Of a stretch of DNA of 64,000 nt, positions 9,003 through 24,000 are shown piece by piece. Positions within the stretch are counted from its first letter, which is position 1; every line of letters begins with the position of its first letter. The stretch comes from Streptantibioticus ferralitis (GTDB lineage: Bacteria > Actinomycetota > Actinomycetes > Streptomycetales > Streptomycetaceae). The notes under the pieces were generated by a model, which was not told the DNA's origin, ran no database searches, and saw only the letters and a list, made by a program, of their open reading frames with translations. The translations under genes were made by a program, and so were the position numbers. Location of the stretch: positions 310,001 through 374,000 of the forward strand of contig NZ_JARHTQ010000003.1 of the NCBI RefSeq assembly GCF_029223525.1, read 5' to 3'.

Positions 9003-12000
9003 ATGGCGAATGAAGAGACGCTGCGGGACTACCTCAAGCTGGTGACGGCGGATCTGCATCAGACCCGGCAACGCCTGCGCGAGGCCGAGGCGAAGAACCA
9101 GGACCCCATAGCCGTCGTGGGGATGAGTTGCCGCTACCCGGGGGGCATCAACTCCCCTGAGGACCTGTGGCAACTGGTCACCGACGGCGAGGACGCGATC
9201 AGCGACTTTCCCGCCGACCGCGGCTGGGATCTCGACACCGTTTACCACCCGGACCCCGAGCACCCGGGCACCGCCTACGTCCACCAGGGCGGGTTCGTCC
9301 GCGACTTCGCCCAGTTCGATCCCGGTGTCTTCGGTATCTCGCCCCGCGAGGCCCTTTCCATGGATCCGCAGCAGCGGTTGCTGCTGGAGACCTCGTGGGA
9401 GGCGTTCGAGCGGGCCGGTATCGACCCGACCTCGATGCGCGGCAAGCAGGTCGGCGTCTTCGTCGGCACCAGCAGCCACGACTACCTCACCGCTCTGTTG
9501 AGCTCGTCGGAAGACCTTGAGGGCTATCTGGGCACCGGCAACGCGGCGAGCGTGGCCTCCGGCCGGGTGTCGTACACCTTCGGGCTGGAAGGCCCCGCGG
9601 TCACCATCGACACCGCGTGCTCCTCGTCGCTGGTCGCGCTGCATCTGGCGGTTCAGTCGCTGCGCAACGGCGAGTGCTCGCTGGCGCTGGCCGGTGGCGC
9701 GACGCTGATGTCGGCGCCCGGCACGTTCATCGACTACAGCAAGCAGCGCGGCCTGGCCATGGACGGCCGCTGCAAGGCGTTCTCGACGGAGGCCGACGGG
9801 TTCAGCCTGTCGGAGGGCGTCGGCATCCTGCTGGTGGAGCGGCTGTCCGACGCGCGCCGCAAGGGTCATCCGGTGCTCGCGGTGGTCCGCGGTACCGCGG
9901 TGAACCAGGACGGCGCGAGCAACGGCCTGACCGCGCCCAACGGCCCCTCGCAGCAGCGCGTCATCCTCCAGGCGCTGTCGAACGCCCGGCTCACACCCGA
10001 CGAGGTCGACGCCGTGGAGGCGCACGGCACCGGCACCGCCCTCGGTGACCCGATCGAGGCCCAGGCGCTGCTGGCCACCTACGGCAAGGACCGGCCGAAG
10101 GAACGGCCGCTGTGGCTGGGCTCGTTGAAGACCAACATCGGCCACGCACAGGCCGCCGCAGGTGTCGCGGGCGTCATCAAGTCGGTCATGGCCATACGGG
10201 CCGGCACGCTGCCCAAGACGCTCCACCTCACCGAGCCGACTCCGCATGTGGACTGGTCGGCGGGCGAGGTCTCGCTGCTCACCGAGGCCCGGCCGTGGCC
10301 GGACAACGGCAGGCCGCGCCGGGTGGGCGTCTCGTCGTTCGGCATGAGCGGCACCAACGCGCACACCATTCTGGAGCAGGCACCCGCCGCGGAGTCCGCG
10401 GCTACCGACACCGCCTCGTCCTTGCCGTTCGTCCCTGTCGCGCTGTCCGGCAAGGACGAGGCGGCCCTGCGTACCCAGGCCGAGCGGCTTCACGCGTACC
10501 TTGAGGCGGAGCCGGGCGTGTCCCTGGCTGATGTCGGGTTTTCGCAGGCTGTCACCCGTGCCGCGTTGGATCGGCGTGCGGTGGTTGTCGCCGGGGACCG
10601 TGCGGATCTGCTGGCGGGCCTGGCCGAGCTTGCGGCCGGTCGCACGTCCGCCGCGCTGGTGGAGGGGACGGCCGCCGAGGGCAAGGTGGCGTTCCTGTTC
10701 ACCGGGCAGGGCAGCCAGCGGCTGGGGATGGGCCGGGAGCTTTACGAGACGTATCCCGCCTTCGCCGCCGCGCTGGACGCGGTGTGCGAACGGATCGAAC
10801 TACCCCTGCGCGACGTGCTGTTCGGGACCGACGCCGACCTGCTGGACCAGACCGGCTACACGCAGCCCGCGTTGTTCGCGGTCGAGGTGGCGCTGTTCCG
10901 GTTGGTGGAGTCCTGGGGGCTGCGGCCGGACTTCCTGACCGGGCACTCCATTGGTGAGCTGGCGGCGGCGCACGTTGCCGGGGTGCTGTCGCTCGATGAC
11001 GCGTGCACGTTGGTGGCGGCGCGTGGCCGTCTGATGCAGGAACTGCCGGGCGGCGGCGCGATGGTGGCCGTCGAGGCCTCGGCGGACGAGGTCACTCCAC
11101 TGTTGACCGACCGGGTCAGCATTGCCGCGGTCAACGGTCCGACGTCGGTCGTCATCGCGGGCGACGAGGACGCGGCCCTGGAGATCGCCGCGGGCTTCGA
11201 GGGGCAGGGTCGTAAGACCAAGCGGCTGACCGTCAGCCACGCCTTCCACTCGCCGCACATGGACGGCATGCTGGACGCGTTCCGTGCGGTGGCCGAGGGG
11301 CTGACGTTCAACGCCCCGCGCATCCCGATCGTCTCCAACCTCACCGGCGAGCTGGTCTCCGCCGATGAGATCGGCACGCCCGAGTTCTGGGTACGGCACG
11401 TCCGCGAGGGGGTGCGCTTCCTCGACGGCATCCGCTGGCTGGACGGCCACGGTGTGACGACATACCTCGAACTCGGCCCGGGCGGTGTGCTGTCGGCCAT
11501 GGGCCAGGCCTGCGTCACCCGACCCGACGCGGCCTTCGTGCCCGCACTGCGCACCGACCGTGCCGAGCCGCAGACGCTGACCGCCGCCATCGCGCGCGCC
11601 CAGGTCCGCGGCTTCGCCCCGGACTGGGAGGCGTACTTCTCGGGCACCGGAGCGTCCCGCGTCGACCTGCCCACGTATGCCTTCCAGCGCCGCAAGTACT
11701 GGCCGCGTGACCCGTTCTCCGAGCCGACCGACGCCCTGGGCACCACCGTGCTGGACGCGGTCAGCGCCCGGTTCTGGGAGGTCGTGGACAACGAGGACCT
11801 GGCGGCGCTCACCGGAACCCTCGGCGTGGACGCCGAACAGCCGCTCAGCGCGGTGCTGCCCGCGCTGTCCGCATGGCACCGCCAGAGCCGTGACCGCTCC
11901 ACCGTCGACAGCTGGCGCTACCGCGTCACCTGGCAGCCGCTGACGTACTCCGCGCCGAAGCCGCTGACCGGAACCTGGCTGCTGGTCGCCCCCACCGGGC

Positions 12001-15000
12001 AGACCGCCGACGAGTGGGTGACCGCTGCCGTCCGCACCCTGGCCGAACGTGGCGCCGACGTACGGCAGTTGGCGTTCGACGCCTCGACCGAGGACCGTGC
12101 GGCGGTCGCCGAGCAGATCCGTGCCGCGCTCGACGGCGACGAGATCGCGGGCGTGCTGTCGCTGCTGGCCCTCGACGAGCGGCCGCACACCGAGTACCCG
12201 TCGCTGCCAGCAGGGCTATCCGGCACGACCGCCCTGCTGCAGGCACTCGGCGACACGGGTGTGGACGCACCGCTGTGGGCCGCCACCCGCGGCGCGGTCC
12301 GCGTGGGCCGTTCCGACCAGCTCACCAGCCCCGGCCAGGCGCAGATCTGGGGACTTGGCCGCTCGGCCGCCCAGGAGTACCCGGAGCGCTGGGGCGGCCT
12401 GATCGACCTGCCCGCAGCGGTCGACGACCGCGCGCTCGCGCGGCTGGCCGACATCCTCGGCGGGCTCGCGGACCGCGCGGACGAGGACCAGTTGGCGGTG
12501 CGCCCGCAAGGCGTCTTCGCCCGCCGTCTGGCCCGGGCACCCCAGACCGAGCTGACCGACACGCCGGACGGCCGCTGGTCCGCCACCGGCACCGCGCTGA
12601 TCACCGGCGGCACCGGCGCGCTCGGCGCGCACGTCGCCCGCTGGCTGGCACGTAACGGCGCCGAGCACCTGGTCCTGGTCAGCCGCCGGGGCCCGGACGC
12701 GCCCGGGGCCGCGGAGCTGCGCGCGGAACTCGTCGAGCTGGGCGCCGAAGTGACCGTGGCGGCCTGCGATGTCGCCGACCGCGCCGCGGTCGCCGACCTG
12801 CTGGGCTCCCTGCCCGCGCGGTACCCGCTGACCACCATCGTGCACGCCGCCGGTGTGCTCGACGACGGCGTACTGGACGCACAGACCCCGCGCCGGCTCG
12901 CCGACGTCCTGCGCCCCAAGGCGACCGCCGCGGCCGTACTGCACGAACTGACCCGTGACCTCGACCTGTCCGCGTTCGTGCTGTTCTCCTCCTTCGCGGG
13001 CACCTTCGGCGGCGCCGGTCAGGCCAACTACGCTGCCGCCAACGCCTTCCTGGACGCGCTCGCGGAACAGCGCAGGGCCGAGGGCCTGCCCGCTACCGTG
13101 CTGGCCTGGGGGGCCTGGGCCGAGGGCGGCATGGCGACCGACAAGGTGGTCGCCGAGCGGCTGCGACTCGCCGGAATGCCCCCGCTGGCACCCGAGCTGG
13201 CGCTCACCGCCATGCACAAGGCGCTCGATCTCGACGAGTCGTTCTCGCTCGTCGCGGACATCGACTGGGACCGGCTCGCCCCGGGACTCACGGCGGTGCG
13301 GGCCAACCCGTTCATCGCCGACCTGCCGGAGGCCCGTCGTGCGCTGGAGAACGCCGCGACGACCGGCGGTGGCACCGCCGCCGATCTGTCGTCGTTCCAG
13401 CGGAGCCTGGCCACCGCCCCCGAGGCCGAACGCGAGCAGCTCGCACTGGACTTCGTACGTACTCAGGTGGCCGCCGTACTCGGCTACCCCGGACCGGAAT
13501 CGGTGGAGCCGGGCCGGGCCTTCCGCGACCTGGGATTCGACTCGCTGACCGCGGTCGAGATACGCAATCTGCTCGGCGCCCTCACCGGCCTGCGCCTCCC
13601 GGCCACGCTGGTCTTCGACTACCCCAACTCCGTGGCTCTGGCGGAGTTCCTGCGCGTCGCGCTGCTGGGCGCCCCGGACGAGGCCGACACGGCGCGTCCG
13701 CGGTTGACGGCCGCCGACATCGCCGACGACCCCATCGCCATCGTCTCGATGAGCTGCCGGTTCCCCGGCGGCGTGCGGTCACCGGAGGACCTGTGGGAGC
13801 TGCTGGCGTCCGGCCGTGACGCGATCACCGGCTTCCCGACCGACCGCGGCTGGGACATCGAGTCGTTGTACGACCCGGAGACCGCGGCGGAGAACACCTC
13901 GTACGTCCGGGAAGGCGGATTCCTCGCGGATGCCGCCGAGTTCGACCCGGCGTTCTTCGGGATCAGCCCGCGTGAGGCGCTGGCCATGGACCCGCAGCAG
14001 CGGCTGCTGCTGGAGATCTCCTGGGAGGCATTCGAACGCGCCGGTATCGACCCCGCCGCGCTCCGCGGCGAGCAGGTCGGTGTCTTCGCCGGAACCAACG
14101 GCCAGGACTACCTCCCGCTGATGCTGGCCGCGCCGGACGGCACCGAGGGCTTCCTCGGCACCGGCAACGCGGCGAGCGTGGTCTCCGGCCGGGTGTCCTA
14201 CGTGCTCGGCCTCGAAGGCCCGGCGGTCACCGTGGACACCGCGTGCTCGTCGTCCCTGGTCGCCCTGCACTGGGCGATCCAGGCCCTCCGCCACGGCGAG
14301 TGCACCATGGCGCTGGCCGGTGGTGTCACCGTGATGTCCACCCCGGCGTCGTTCGTCGACTTCAGCCGCCAGCGGGGACTGGCCACCGACGGCCGGATCA
14401 AGGCGTTCGCCGCCGGAGCGGACGGCACCGGCTGGGGCGAGGGCGCGGGCATGCTCCTGGTCGAGCGGCTCTCCGACGCGCGCCGCAACGGTCACCCGGT
14501 GCTGGCCGTGGTCCGCGGCAGCGCCATCAACCAGGACGGTGCGAGCAACGGTCTGACCGCGCCCAACGGACCGTCGCAGCAGCGGGTGATCCGCCAGGCG
14601 CTGGCCGCCGCGGGTCTGTCGACGGCGGACGTGGACGCGGTGGAGGCGCACGGTACGGGCACCACGCTCGGTGACCCGATCGAGGCGCAGGCGCTGCTCG
14701 CCACCTATGGCCAGGACCGGCCGGAGAGCCAGCCGCTCTGGCTGGGGTCGATCAAGTCCAACTTCGGCCACACTCAGGCCGCGGCCGGTGTCGCGGGCGT
14801 GATGAAGATGGTGCTGGCGATGCGGCATGGAGTGCTGCCGCGGACGCTGCACGTCGATGAGCCCACACCGCATGTCGACTGGTCGGCAGGTGCCGTCTCG
14901 CTGCTGACCGAGGCGCGGGAGTGGCCGCAGACCGGCCGTCCGCGCCGGGCCGCCGTCTCCTCGTTCGGCATCAGCGGCACCAACGCGCACACCATCGTCG

Positions 15001-18000
15001 AGCAGGCGCCGGTGTTCGACGACGAGACCGCGCACCAGGCGCCGTCCACGCCCGCGGTGACACCGCTGATGCTGTCGGCCAAGCACGCCGACGCGCTGCG
15101 CGGCCAGGCGGAACGCCTCCGGTCGCACCTGACCGACCACCCTGAACTCGGCCTCGCCGACGTGGCGTTCTCGCTGGCCACCGGCCGCACGGCGTTCGAA
15201 CACCGTGCCGTGGTGGTGGCGGGGGAGCGCGAGGCGGTACTCGCCGGGCTGGACGCGCTGGTTGAGGACCGCCCCACGGCGAGCGTGATCGGGGGCAGGG
15301 CCGAGGGCGGGAAGCTCGCGTTCCTGTTCACCGGTCAGGGCAGCCAGCGGCTGGGCATGGGCCGGGAGCTGTACGAGGCGTACCCCGTGTTCGCCGAGGC
15401 GCTGGACGCGGTGTGCGCCTACCTCGATCAGCACCTTGAACTTCCGCTGCGGGACGTGGTTTTCGGAACCGATGGCGCCTTGCTGGATCAGACCGGCTAC
15501 ACGCAGCCCGCGTTGTTCGCGGTTGAGGTGGCGCTGTTCCGGTTGGTCGAGGCGTGGGGTCTCAAGCCTGATGTTCTCGCCGGGCATTCGATCGGCGAGC
15601 TGGCCGCGGCGCATGTCGCTGGTGTGCTCTCGCTTGAGGACGCTTGTGCGTTGGTGGCTGCTCGCGGTCGTCTGATGCAGGAGCTGCCGGGTGGCGGCGC
15701 GATGGTCGCCGTGCAGGCGTCGGCGGACGAGGTCACTCCACTGTTGACCGACCGGGTCAGCATCGCCGCGATCAACGGTCCGACGTCCGTGGTCATCGCG
15801 GGTGACGAGGACGCGGTTCTGGAGATCGCCGCGGGCTTCGAGGCGCAGGGCCGTAAGACCAAGCGCCTCACCGTGAGCCACGCGTTCCACTCGCCGCACA
15901 TGGACGGGATGCTGGACGCGTTCCGCAAGGTCGCCGAAGGCCTGAGGTACGAGGCCCCGCGCATCCCGATCGTCTCCAACCTCACCGGCGCCCTGGTCTC
16001 CGCCGAGGAGATCGGTACACCCGACTTCTGGGTCCGGCACGTCCGTGAGGCCGTCCGCTTCCTCGACGCAGTACGTGCGCTGCACGCCGCCGGGGTCACC
16101 ACGTTCGTCGAACTCGGGCCGGACGGTGTGCTGTCGGCCATGGCACAGGACTGCCTCACCGCCGACGACACCGTCTTCGCCCCCGTCCTGCGCAGCGGAC
16201 GCCCCGAGGCGGAGGCACTGACCACCGCACTGGGCCTCGTCCACGCGAAGGGCGCCGCTCTCGACTGGGACGCGTACTTCGCGGGCACCGGAGCCCGCCG
16301 GATCGACCTGCCCACCTACGCCTTCCAGCGCCAGCGCTACTGGCCGAACCTGCCCGCGTTCCTGGCGGGCGACGTCGCGGCGATCGGGCTGGCCGAGACC
16401 GGGCATCCGCTGCTCGCCGCCAGTGCCGAACTGCCGGACTCGGACGGGGTGCTGCTCACCGGCCGGCTGTCCCTGCAGAGCCACCCGTGGCTCGCCGACC
16501 ACGCGATCATGGGTTCGGTGCTGCTCCCGGGCACCGCGTTCGTCGAGCTGGCGCTGCGCGCGGGCGATCAGGTGGGCTGCGACTACCTGGAGGAGCTCAC
16601 CCTTGAGGCGCCGCTGATCCTGCCGGAGCACGGCGGGGTCCGGCTACGGCTGCTGGTGGGCGCGGCAGACGGTGCCGGACGGCGCCCGCTCGCCCTGCAC
16701 TCGCGGTCCGAGGACCTGGCCGCCGAGGAGCCGTGGACCCGGCACGCCGCCGGTGTGCTGGCCTCCGGTGGACAGCCGCAGGCGTCGTTCGACCTGAGCA
16801 CCTGGCCGCCGGCCGAGGCGGCCGAGGTGGAGCTCGACGGCCGTTACGAGCAACTTCTGTCCATCGGCTTCGACTACGGACCCGCCTTCCAGGGACTGCG
16901 CAAGGCCTGGCGGCGGAACGGCGAGATCTTCGCCGAGGTGCGGTTGCCGGAGGACGCCGAGTCGGAGGCGGGCCGGTTCGGTCTGCACCCGGCGCTGCTC
17001 GACTCCGCACTGCACGCCATCGGCCTCGGCGGCCTGGGCAACACCGACGGACAGGGGCGGCTGCCGTTCGCCTGGACGGGAGTGTCGCTGCACGCCAGCG
17101 GCGCCGCCGCACTGCGCGTCCACCTGGTTCCGGCGGGCGCGGACGGCGTCCGGCTGGAGATCGCGGACCTGACGGGTGCGCCGGTCGCGGCCGTTGAATC
17201 GCTCGGCCTGCGCCCGGTCTCCGACGAGCAGCTGCGGGCCGCCCGGGCCACGTACCACGAGTCGCTGTTCCGCCACGAGTGGACCGCCCTGCCCGCCACC
17301 GCCGTTTCCGCACAAGGGAGTTGGGCGGTACTGGGCGATGCCGACCTCGGCCTCGACGCGCCGCGCCACACCGATCTCGATGCGCTCATCCGCGCCGTCG
17401 ACGAGGGCGCGGACGTGCCGGAGGAAGTCTTCGTCCCGCTCGCTCCGGCTTCCGGCCTGTCACCGCAGGCCGTACACGCGGCCGCCCGCGAGGCGCTGCG
17501 GCTGGCGCAGACATGGTTGGCCGACGAGCGGTTCGCCGGTGCGCGGCTGGTGGCGGTGACCCGTGGAGCGGTGGCCGCCGGTGCCGACGAGCCCGTCAAC
17601 GACCCGGCGCTCGCGGCCGTCTGGGGTCTGCTCCGCTCGGCGCAGACCGAGAACCCGGACCGCTTCGTGCTGATCGACCTCGATGACCAGCAGGCTTCGC
17701 TGCGGGCCCTGCCGACGGCGCTGGCCAGCGGCGAGCCGCAACTTGCGATACGCGAGGGCACCGTACGGGCACTCAGGCTGGCGCGCGTCGCCGCCGGGAC
17801 CGACACCGAGGCGCGGCCGTACGACCCGGACGGCACGGTGCTGATCACCGGCGCGTCCGGCTCCCTGGCCCGCCTGTTCGCCCGCCATCTGGTGACCGAG
17901 CACGGTGTACGGCACCTGCTGCTCGTCAGCCGACGCGGCGCCGCCGCCGAACTGTGCGAGGAGCTCGGCGCGTTGGGCGCCACCGTCAGCTCGGCCGCCT

Positions 18001-21000
18001 GCGACGTGGCCGACCGGGACGCCCTCGCGGAGGTGCTGGCCTCGATTCCGGCAGCGCACCCGCTGACCGCCGTCATCCATGCGGCGGGCGTGCTCGACGA
18101 CGGTGTCATCGGGTCGTTGACCGACGACCGTATGGACCGGGTGCTGCGTCCGAAGGTGGACGCCGCGCTGCATCTGCACGAGCTGACCCGCGACCTCGAC
18201 CTGTCCGCGTTCGTGCTGTTCTCCTCGTCCTCCGCTGTCTTCGGCGGCCCCGGCCAGGGCAACTATGCGGCGGCGAACGCCTTCCTGGACTCGCTGGCCC
18301 AGCACCGCCGGGCGCAGGGGCTCACCGCGACCGCGCTGGCCTGGGGCCTGTGGGCGGTCGCGGACGGTATGGCGGGCGGCCTGGACGAGGCGGACATCAG
18401 CCGCATGCGGCGCGCGGGCCTGCCGCCGCTCACCGCCGAGGACGGACTCGCGCTGTTCGACGCCGCACGTTCGGTGGACACGGCCGCCCTGGTTCCGATG
18501 CGGGTGGACCTCGCGGCGCTGCGTACCCAGGCCGCGGCGGGCACGATCGCACCGGTGCTGCGCGGTCTGGTCCGCACCCCGGTACGCCGGGTCGTCGACG
18601 GCGCGACCGGTGCTGGTGAATCGGGCCTGGCGCAGCGGCTGTTGGGCCGCTCCGAGGATGAGCAGCACCGTGTGGTGCTCGACCTGGTCCGCGCCCAGGT
18701 GGCCGCGGTACTCGGCCACGCCGGGCCGGAGGCCGTCGAGTCCGGCCGGGCGTTCAAGGAGCTCGGCTTCGACTCGCTGACCGCCGTTGAGCTGCGCAAC
18801 CAGCTCAACGCGGCGACCGCGCTGCGGCTGCCCGCGACGCTGATCTTCGACTACCCCGACCCGACCACGCTCGCCCGCCATCTGCGTACCGAGCTGACCG
18901 GCACCGGCGCGGCCGCGGTCACGCCGGTGGTCGCGGCCGGTACCGCCGCCGACGAGCCGATCGCCATCGTCGCGATGAGCTGCCGCTACCCGGGCGGTGT
19001 GCGCACCCCCGAGGACCTGTGGCGACTGCTCGCCGCGGGCTCCGACGGCATCTCGGCCCTCCCCGGAAACCGTGGCTGGGACCTGGACGCCCTCTACCAC
19101 CCGGACCCGGACCACCAGGGCACCTCCTACGCCCGCGAGGGCGGCTTCCTGCACGACGCGGCCGAGTTCGACCCGGCGTTCTTCGGGATAAGTCCGCGCG
19201 AGGCGCTGGCCATGGACCCGCAGCAGCGGCTGCTGCTGGAGACCTCCTGGGAGGCGTTCGAACGCGCGGGCATCGATCCGCTGTCGACCCGCGGCAGCCG
19301 TACCGGTGTGTTCGCGGGCGTGATGTACCACGACTACGGCGCCCGGCTGCACGCCATCCCGGACGAGGTCGAGGGCTATCTCGGCACCGGCAGCTCCAGC
19401 AGTGTGGTGTCCGGCCGGGTGGCCTACACCTTCGGGCTCGAAGGCCCCGCGGTCACCGTCGACACCGCCTGCTCCTCGTCGCTGGTGGCACTGCATCTGG
19501 CGGCGCAGGCGCTGCGCAACGGCGAATGCGAGCTGGCGCTGGCCGGTGGTGTCACCGTGATGTTCACGCCGGGTACGTTCATCGAGTTCAGCCGCCAGCG
19601 CGGGCTCGCCGCCGACGGCCGCTGCAAGTCGTTCGCCGCCGCTGCCGACGGCACCGGTTGGGGCGAGGGCGCGGGCATGCTGCTGCTGGAGCGGCTGTCG
19701 GACGCCCAGCGCAACGGCCACCAGGTGCTGGCGGTGGTGCGTGGCTCGGCCGTCAACCAGGACGGTGCGAGCAACGGTCTGACCGCGCCCAACGGCCCCT
19801 CGCAGCAGCGCGTCATCCGGCAGGCCCTGGCCAACGCCCGGGTGTCCGCCGCCCAGGTCGATGTGGTCGAGGCGCACGGCACGGGCACCACGCTGGGCGA
19901 CCCGATCGAGGCACAGGCCCTGCTCGCCACCTACGGCCAGGGCCGTCCCGAGGGGCAGCCGCTGTGGCTCGGCTCGGTCAAGTCCAACCTGGGCCACACA
20001 CAGGCCGCTTCGGGCGTCGCCGGCGTGATGAAGATGGTGCTGGCGATGCGGCACGGGCTGCTGCCCCAGACCCTGCACGTGGACCAGCCGTCACCGCATG
20101 TGGACTGGTCCGCGGGCGCCGTCTCGCTGTTGACCGAGGCACGGGAGTGGCCGCGGACCGAGGAGCCGCGCCGAGCCGGTGTGTCGTCCTTCGGCATCAG
20201 CGGCACCAACGCGCACGTCATCATCGAGCAGGCACCGACGGCCGATGCACCGGAGCCCAGGACGGCGGAGCCCGACGCGGCGGACGCTGAACTTCCGATC
20301 GTTCCCCTGCTGTTGTCGGCACGTGGTGAGGACGCACTACGCGCCCAGGCGCGGCGGCTGCGCTCCCAGGCGCTGGCCGACCCCGAGGCGAGCCTGACGG
20401 ACCTCGGCTTCTCGCTGGCCACCACGCGTGCGGCACTGGAGCAGCGGGCTGCCGTGCTGGCCGGTGGCCGGGACGAGGCGCTCCGCGCCCTCGATGCCCT
20501 GGCACGTGGCGAGTCGGCGCCGAACCTGCTGCTTGACACGGCGGTCGAGGGCAAGGTGGCGTTCCTGTTCACCGGCCAGGGCAGTCAGCGACTGGGTATG
20601 GGCCGGGAGCTGTACGAGGTGTATCCGGTCTTCGCCGAGGCGCTGGACGCGGTGTGTGAGCGCTTCGACATGCCGCTGCGGGATGTGCTGTTCGGTTCGC
20701 AGCGCGAGTTGCTGGACCGGACCGGCTACACGCAGCCCGCGCTGTTCGCGGTCGAGGTGGCGCTGTTCCGACTCGTTGAGTCGTGGGGGCTGCGGCCGGA
20801 CTTCCTGTCCGGGCACTCGATCGGTGAGTTGGCGGCGGCGCATGTCGCTGGTGTGCTGTCGCTGGAGGACGCGTGCACGTTGGTGGCGGCGCGTGGTCGT
20901 CTGATGCAGGAGCTGCCGGGTGGCGGCGCGATGGTCGCCGTGCAGGCGTCGGCGGACGAGGTTGATCAACTGTTGACCGAGCGGGTCAGCATCGCCGCGA

Positions 21001-24000
21001 TCAACGGTCCGACGTCGGTGGTCATCGCGGGTGACGAGGACGCGGTGATGGACATCGCCGCGGGCTTCGAGGCGCAGGGTCGTAAGACCAAGCGCCTGAC
21101 CGTGAGCCATGCGTTCCACTCGCCGCACATGGACGGGATGCTGGCCGACTTCCGCAAGGTCGCCGAAGGCCTGACGTACGAGGCCCCGCGCATCCCGATC
21201 GTCTCCAACCTCACCGGTGCGCTGGTCTCCGGCGAGGAGATCTGCCTGCCGGACTTCTGGGTGCGGCACGTCCGCGAGGCCGTCCGCTTCCTCGACGGAG
21301 TACGTGCGCTGCACGCCGCCGGGGTCACCACGTTCGTGGAACTCGGCCCTGATGGCGTGCTGTCGGCCATGGCGCAGGACTGCGTCACCACCGACGGCAC
21401 CGCCTTCGTCCCCGCCCTGCGCAACGGACGCCCCGAGGCGGAGGCACTGACCACCGCACTCGCCCTGGCACACGTCCGCGGTAGTGCCGTCGACTGGGAC
21501 GCCTACTTCGCGGGCACCGGCGCCCGCCGGGTCGACCTGCCCACCTACGCCTTCCAGCGCCAGCGCTACTGGCTTGATGTGGGCGTGTCCATCGAGGACA
21601 TGATCGCGGCCGGTCTGGACACGGCGGACCACCCGCTCCTGGGCGCCGCGGTGGAGCTGCCCGAGTCCGGTGGCTTCGTCTTCACCGGGCGGCTGTCCCT
21701 GCAGACGCACCAGTGGCTGGCCGACCACGCCGTCATGGACACCGTGCTGCTGCCCGGCACCGCCTTCGTGGAACTCGCGCTGCGCGCGGGCCAGGAAGTC
21801 GGCTGCGACACCGTGGAGGAGCTGACCCTGCACGCACCGCTGGCGCTGCCCGAGCGCGGCGCGGTGCACCTGCGGCTGTGGGTGGGCGAGCTGGACGAGT
21901 CCGGCAGGCGTCAACTGGCCCTGCACTCACGCCCGGAGGACGCACCGGCCGACGAGCCCTGGCTGCGGCACGCGGGCGGCACACTCGCCGCCGGGCAGCA
22001 GCCGGAGCCGTTCGACCTGAGCGTATGGCCCCCGCAGGACGCGACCGAGGTCGACACCACCACCCTGTACGAGGGCGTCGCCGAAGCCGGGCTCGGCTAC
22101 GGGCCGGTGTTCCAGGGCCTGCGTGCCGCCTGGCGGCGCGGCGACGAACTGTTCACCGAGATCCGGCTGCCGCAGGGGTACGAGACCGGCGCGAGCGCGT
22201 TCGGTGTGCACCCGGCGCTGCTGGACGCCGCACTGCACGGCATCGGCCTGGGCGGTCTGAGCCAGGACGTGGACGACAACGCGGGCCAGCCGAGGCTGCC
22301 GTTCGCCTGGACCGGGGTACGGCTGCACGCCGCCGGCGCCGACACACTGCGGGTCCGGCTGACGCCGACCGCGTCCGGCGGGGTGTCACTGCGGTTGGCG
22401 GACGGCACCGGAGCACCGGTCGCCACGGTCGACGCGCTGATCCTGCGCCCGGTGACCGCCGAGCAGTTGGGCGCGTCCCGTACCGCGCACCAGGAGTCGC
22501 TGTTCCGTGTGCAGTGGGCCGTCCTACCGGAGGCGGCGGGCGCGGTCCCGATCGGCGAGCGTTGGGTGGTGCTGGGCGCCGACGGGTTCACGCTCTCCGG
22601 CGACCGACTCGACACCTACCCGGATCTGGCCGCGCTCACCGAAGCGGTGGCGGACGGTGCCTCGGTCCCCGAGGTGGTGTTCGTGCCGTTGGCGGACGCC
22701 GAGTTGCCGCACGATGTGCCCGGCGCGGCCCGGGCGGCGGCAAGGGGCGCGCTGGAACTGGTGCAGTCCTGGCTGGCCGAAGACCGGTTCGCCGACGCGC
22801 GGCTGGTGTTCGTCACCCGTGGCGCCGTCTGCGTACGACCCGGCGAAGGCGTGGCGGATCTTGTGCATGCCCCGGTGTGGGGCCTGGTGCGCTCGGCGCA
22901 GTCGGAGAACCCCGGCCGGTTCGCGCTGGTGGACACCGACCACACCGACGCCTCGTACCGGGCGCTGGCCCCGGCACTGGCCACCGACGAACCGCAACTC
23001 GCGCTGCGCGCGGGCAGCGCGTACGCCTTCCGCCTGGCGCGGGTACCGGCCGTGGAGCACAGCGCGCCGGACTTCGACGAGCACGGCACCGTCCTGATCA
23101 CCGGCGCGACCGGAACGCTGGGACGGCTGTTCGCCCGGCACCTGGTGGCCGAACGCGGCGCCCGGCACCTGCTGCTGACCAGCCGCCGTGGCGGCGCGGC
23201 CGAAGGTGCCGAGCAACTTGCCGCCGAACTCAGGGAATTGGGTGCATCGGTCACCTGGGCCGCCTGCGACGCGGCGGACCGGGAGGCACTGGCCGAGACG
23301 CTGGCCGCGATCCCCGACGACCATCCGCTGACCGCGGTGATCCACACCGCCGGTGTGCTGGACGACGGCGTCATCGACTCGCTCACCGGCGAACGCGTCG
23401 ACCGCGTACTGCGTCCGAAGGTGGACGCGGCATGGCACCTGCACGAGCTGACCCGCGACCGGGAACTGTCGGCGTTCGTGCTCTTCTCGTCGGTCGCCGG
23501 ACTGTTCGGCGGCGCCGGTCAGGGCAACTACGCGGCGGCGAACACCTTCCTCGACGCGCTGGCCCAGCACCGCAACGCGCAGGACCTGGCGGCCAGTTCG
23601 CTGGCCTGGGGCCTGTGGGCGGCGGCCGACGGAATGGCGGGCGGCCTCACCGACGCCGACCTGACCCGGATGGCGCGGGCCGGGGTGGCACCGCTGCCGT
23701 CCGACGAGGGCCTGGCCCTGTTCGACCTGAGCGGTGCGTTGGACGACGCGCTACTCGTACCCATGTGCACCGATGCGGCGGGCCTGCGGGCCCAGGCCGC
23801 CGCGGGCACCCTGCCGCCGCTGCTGCGCGGTCTGGTACGCGCCCCGGCACGTCGGGCGGAGCAGACGGGCGGCGCGGCCGACGGCGGACAGGCGACCGCC
23901 TCGCTGGGCGAGCGGCTGGCCGGGCGGTCGGAAGAGGAACGCGACCGTGTGCTGCTGGACGCGGTGCGCACCCAAGTGGCCGCTGTCCTGGGCCACTCGG

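Noticed and set aside
13779-16631. Long - strand open frame opposite gene C
   Set aside because: Mirror of the PKS coding frame; no start signal or domain.
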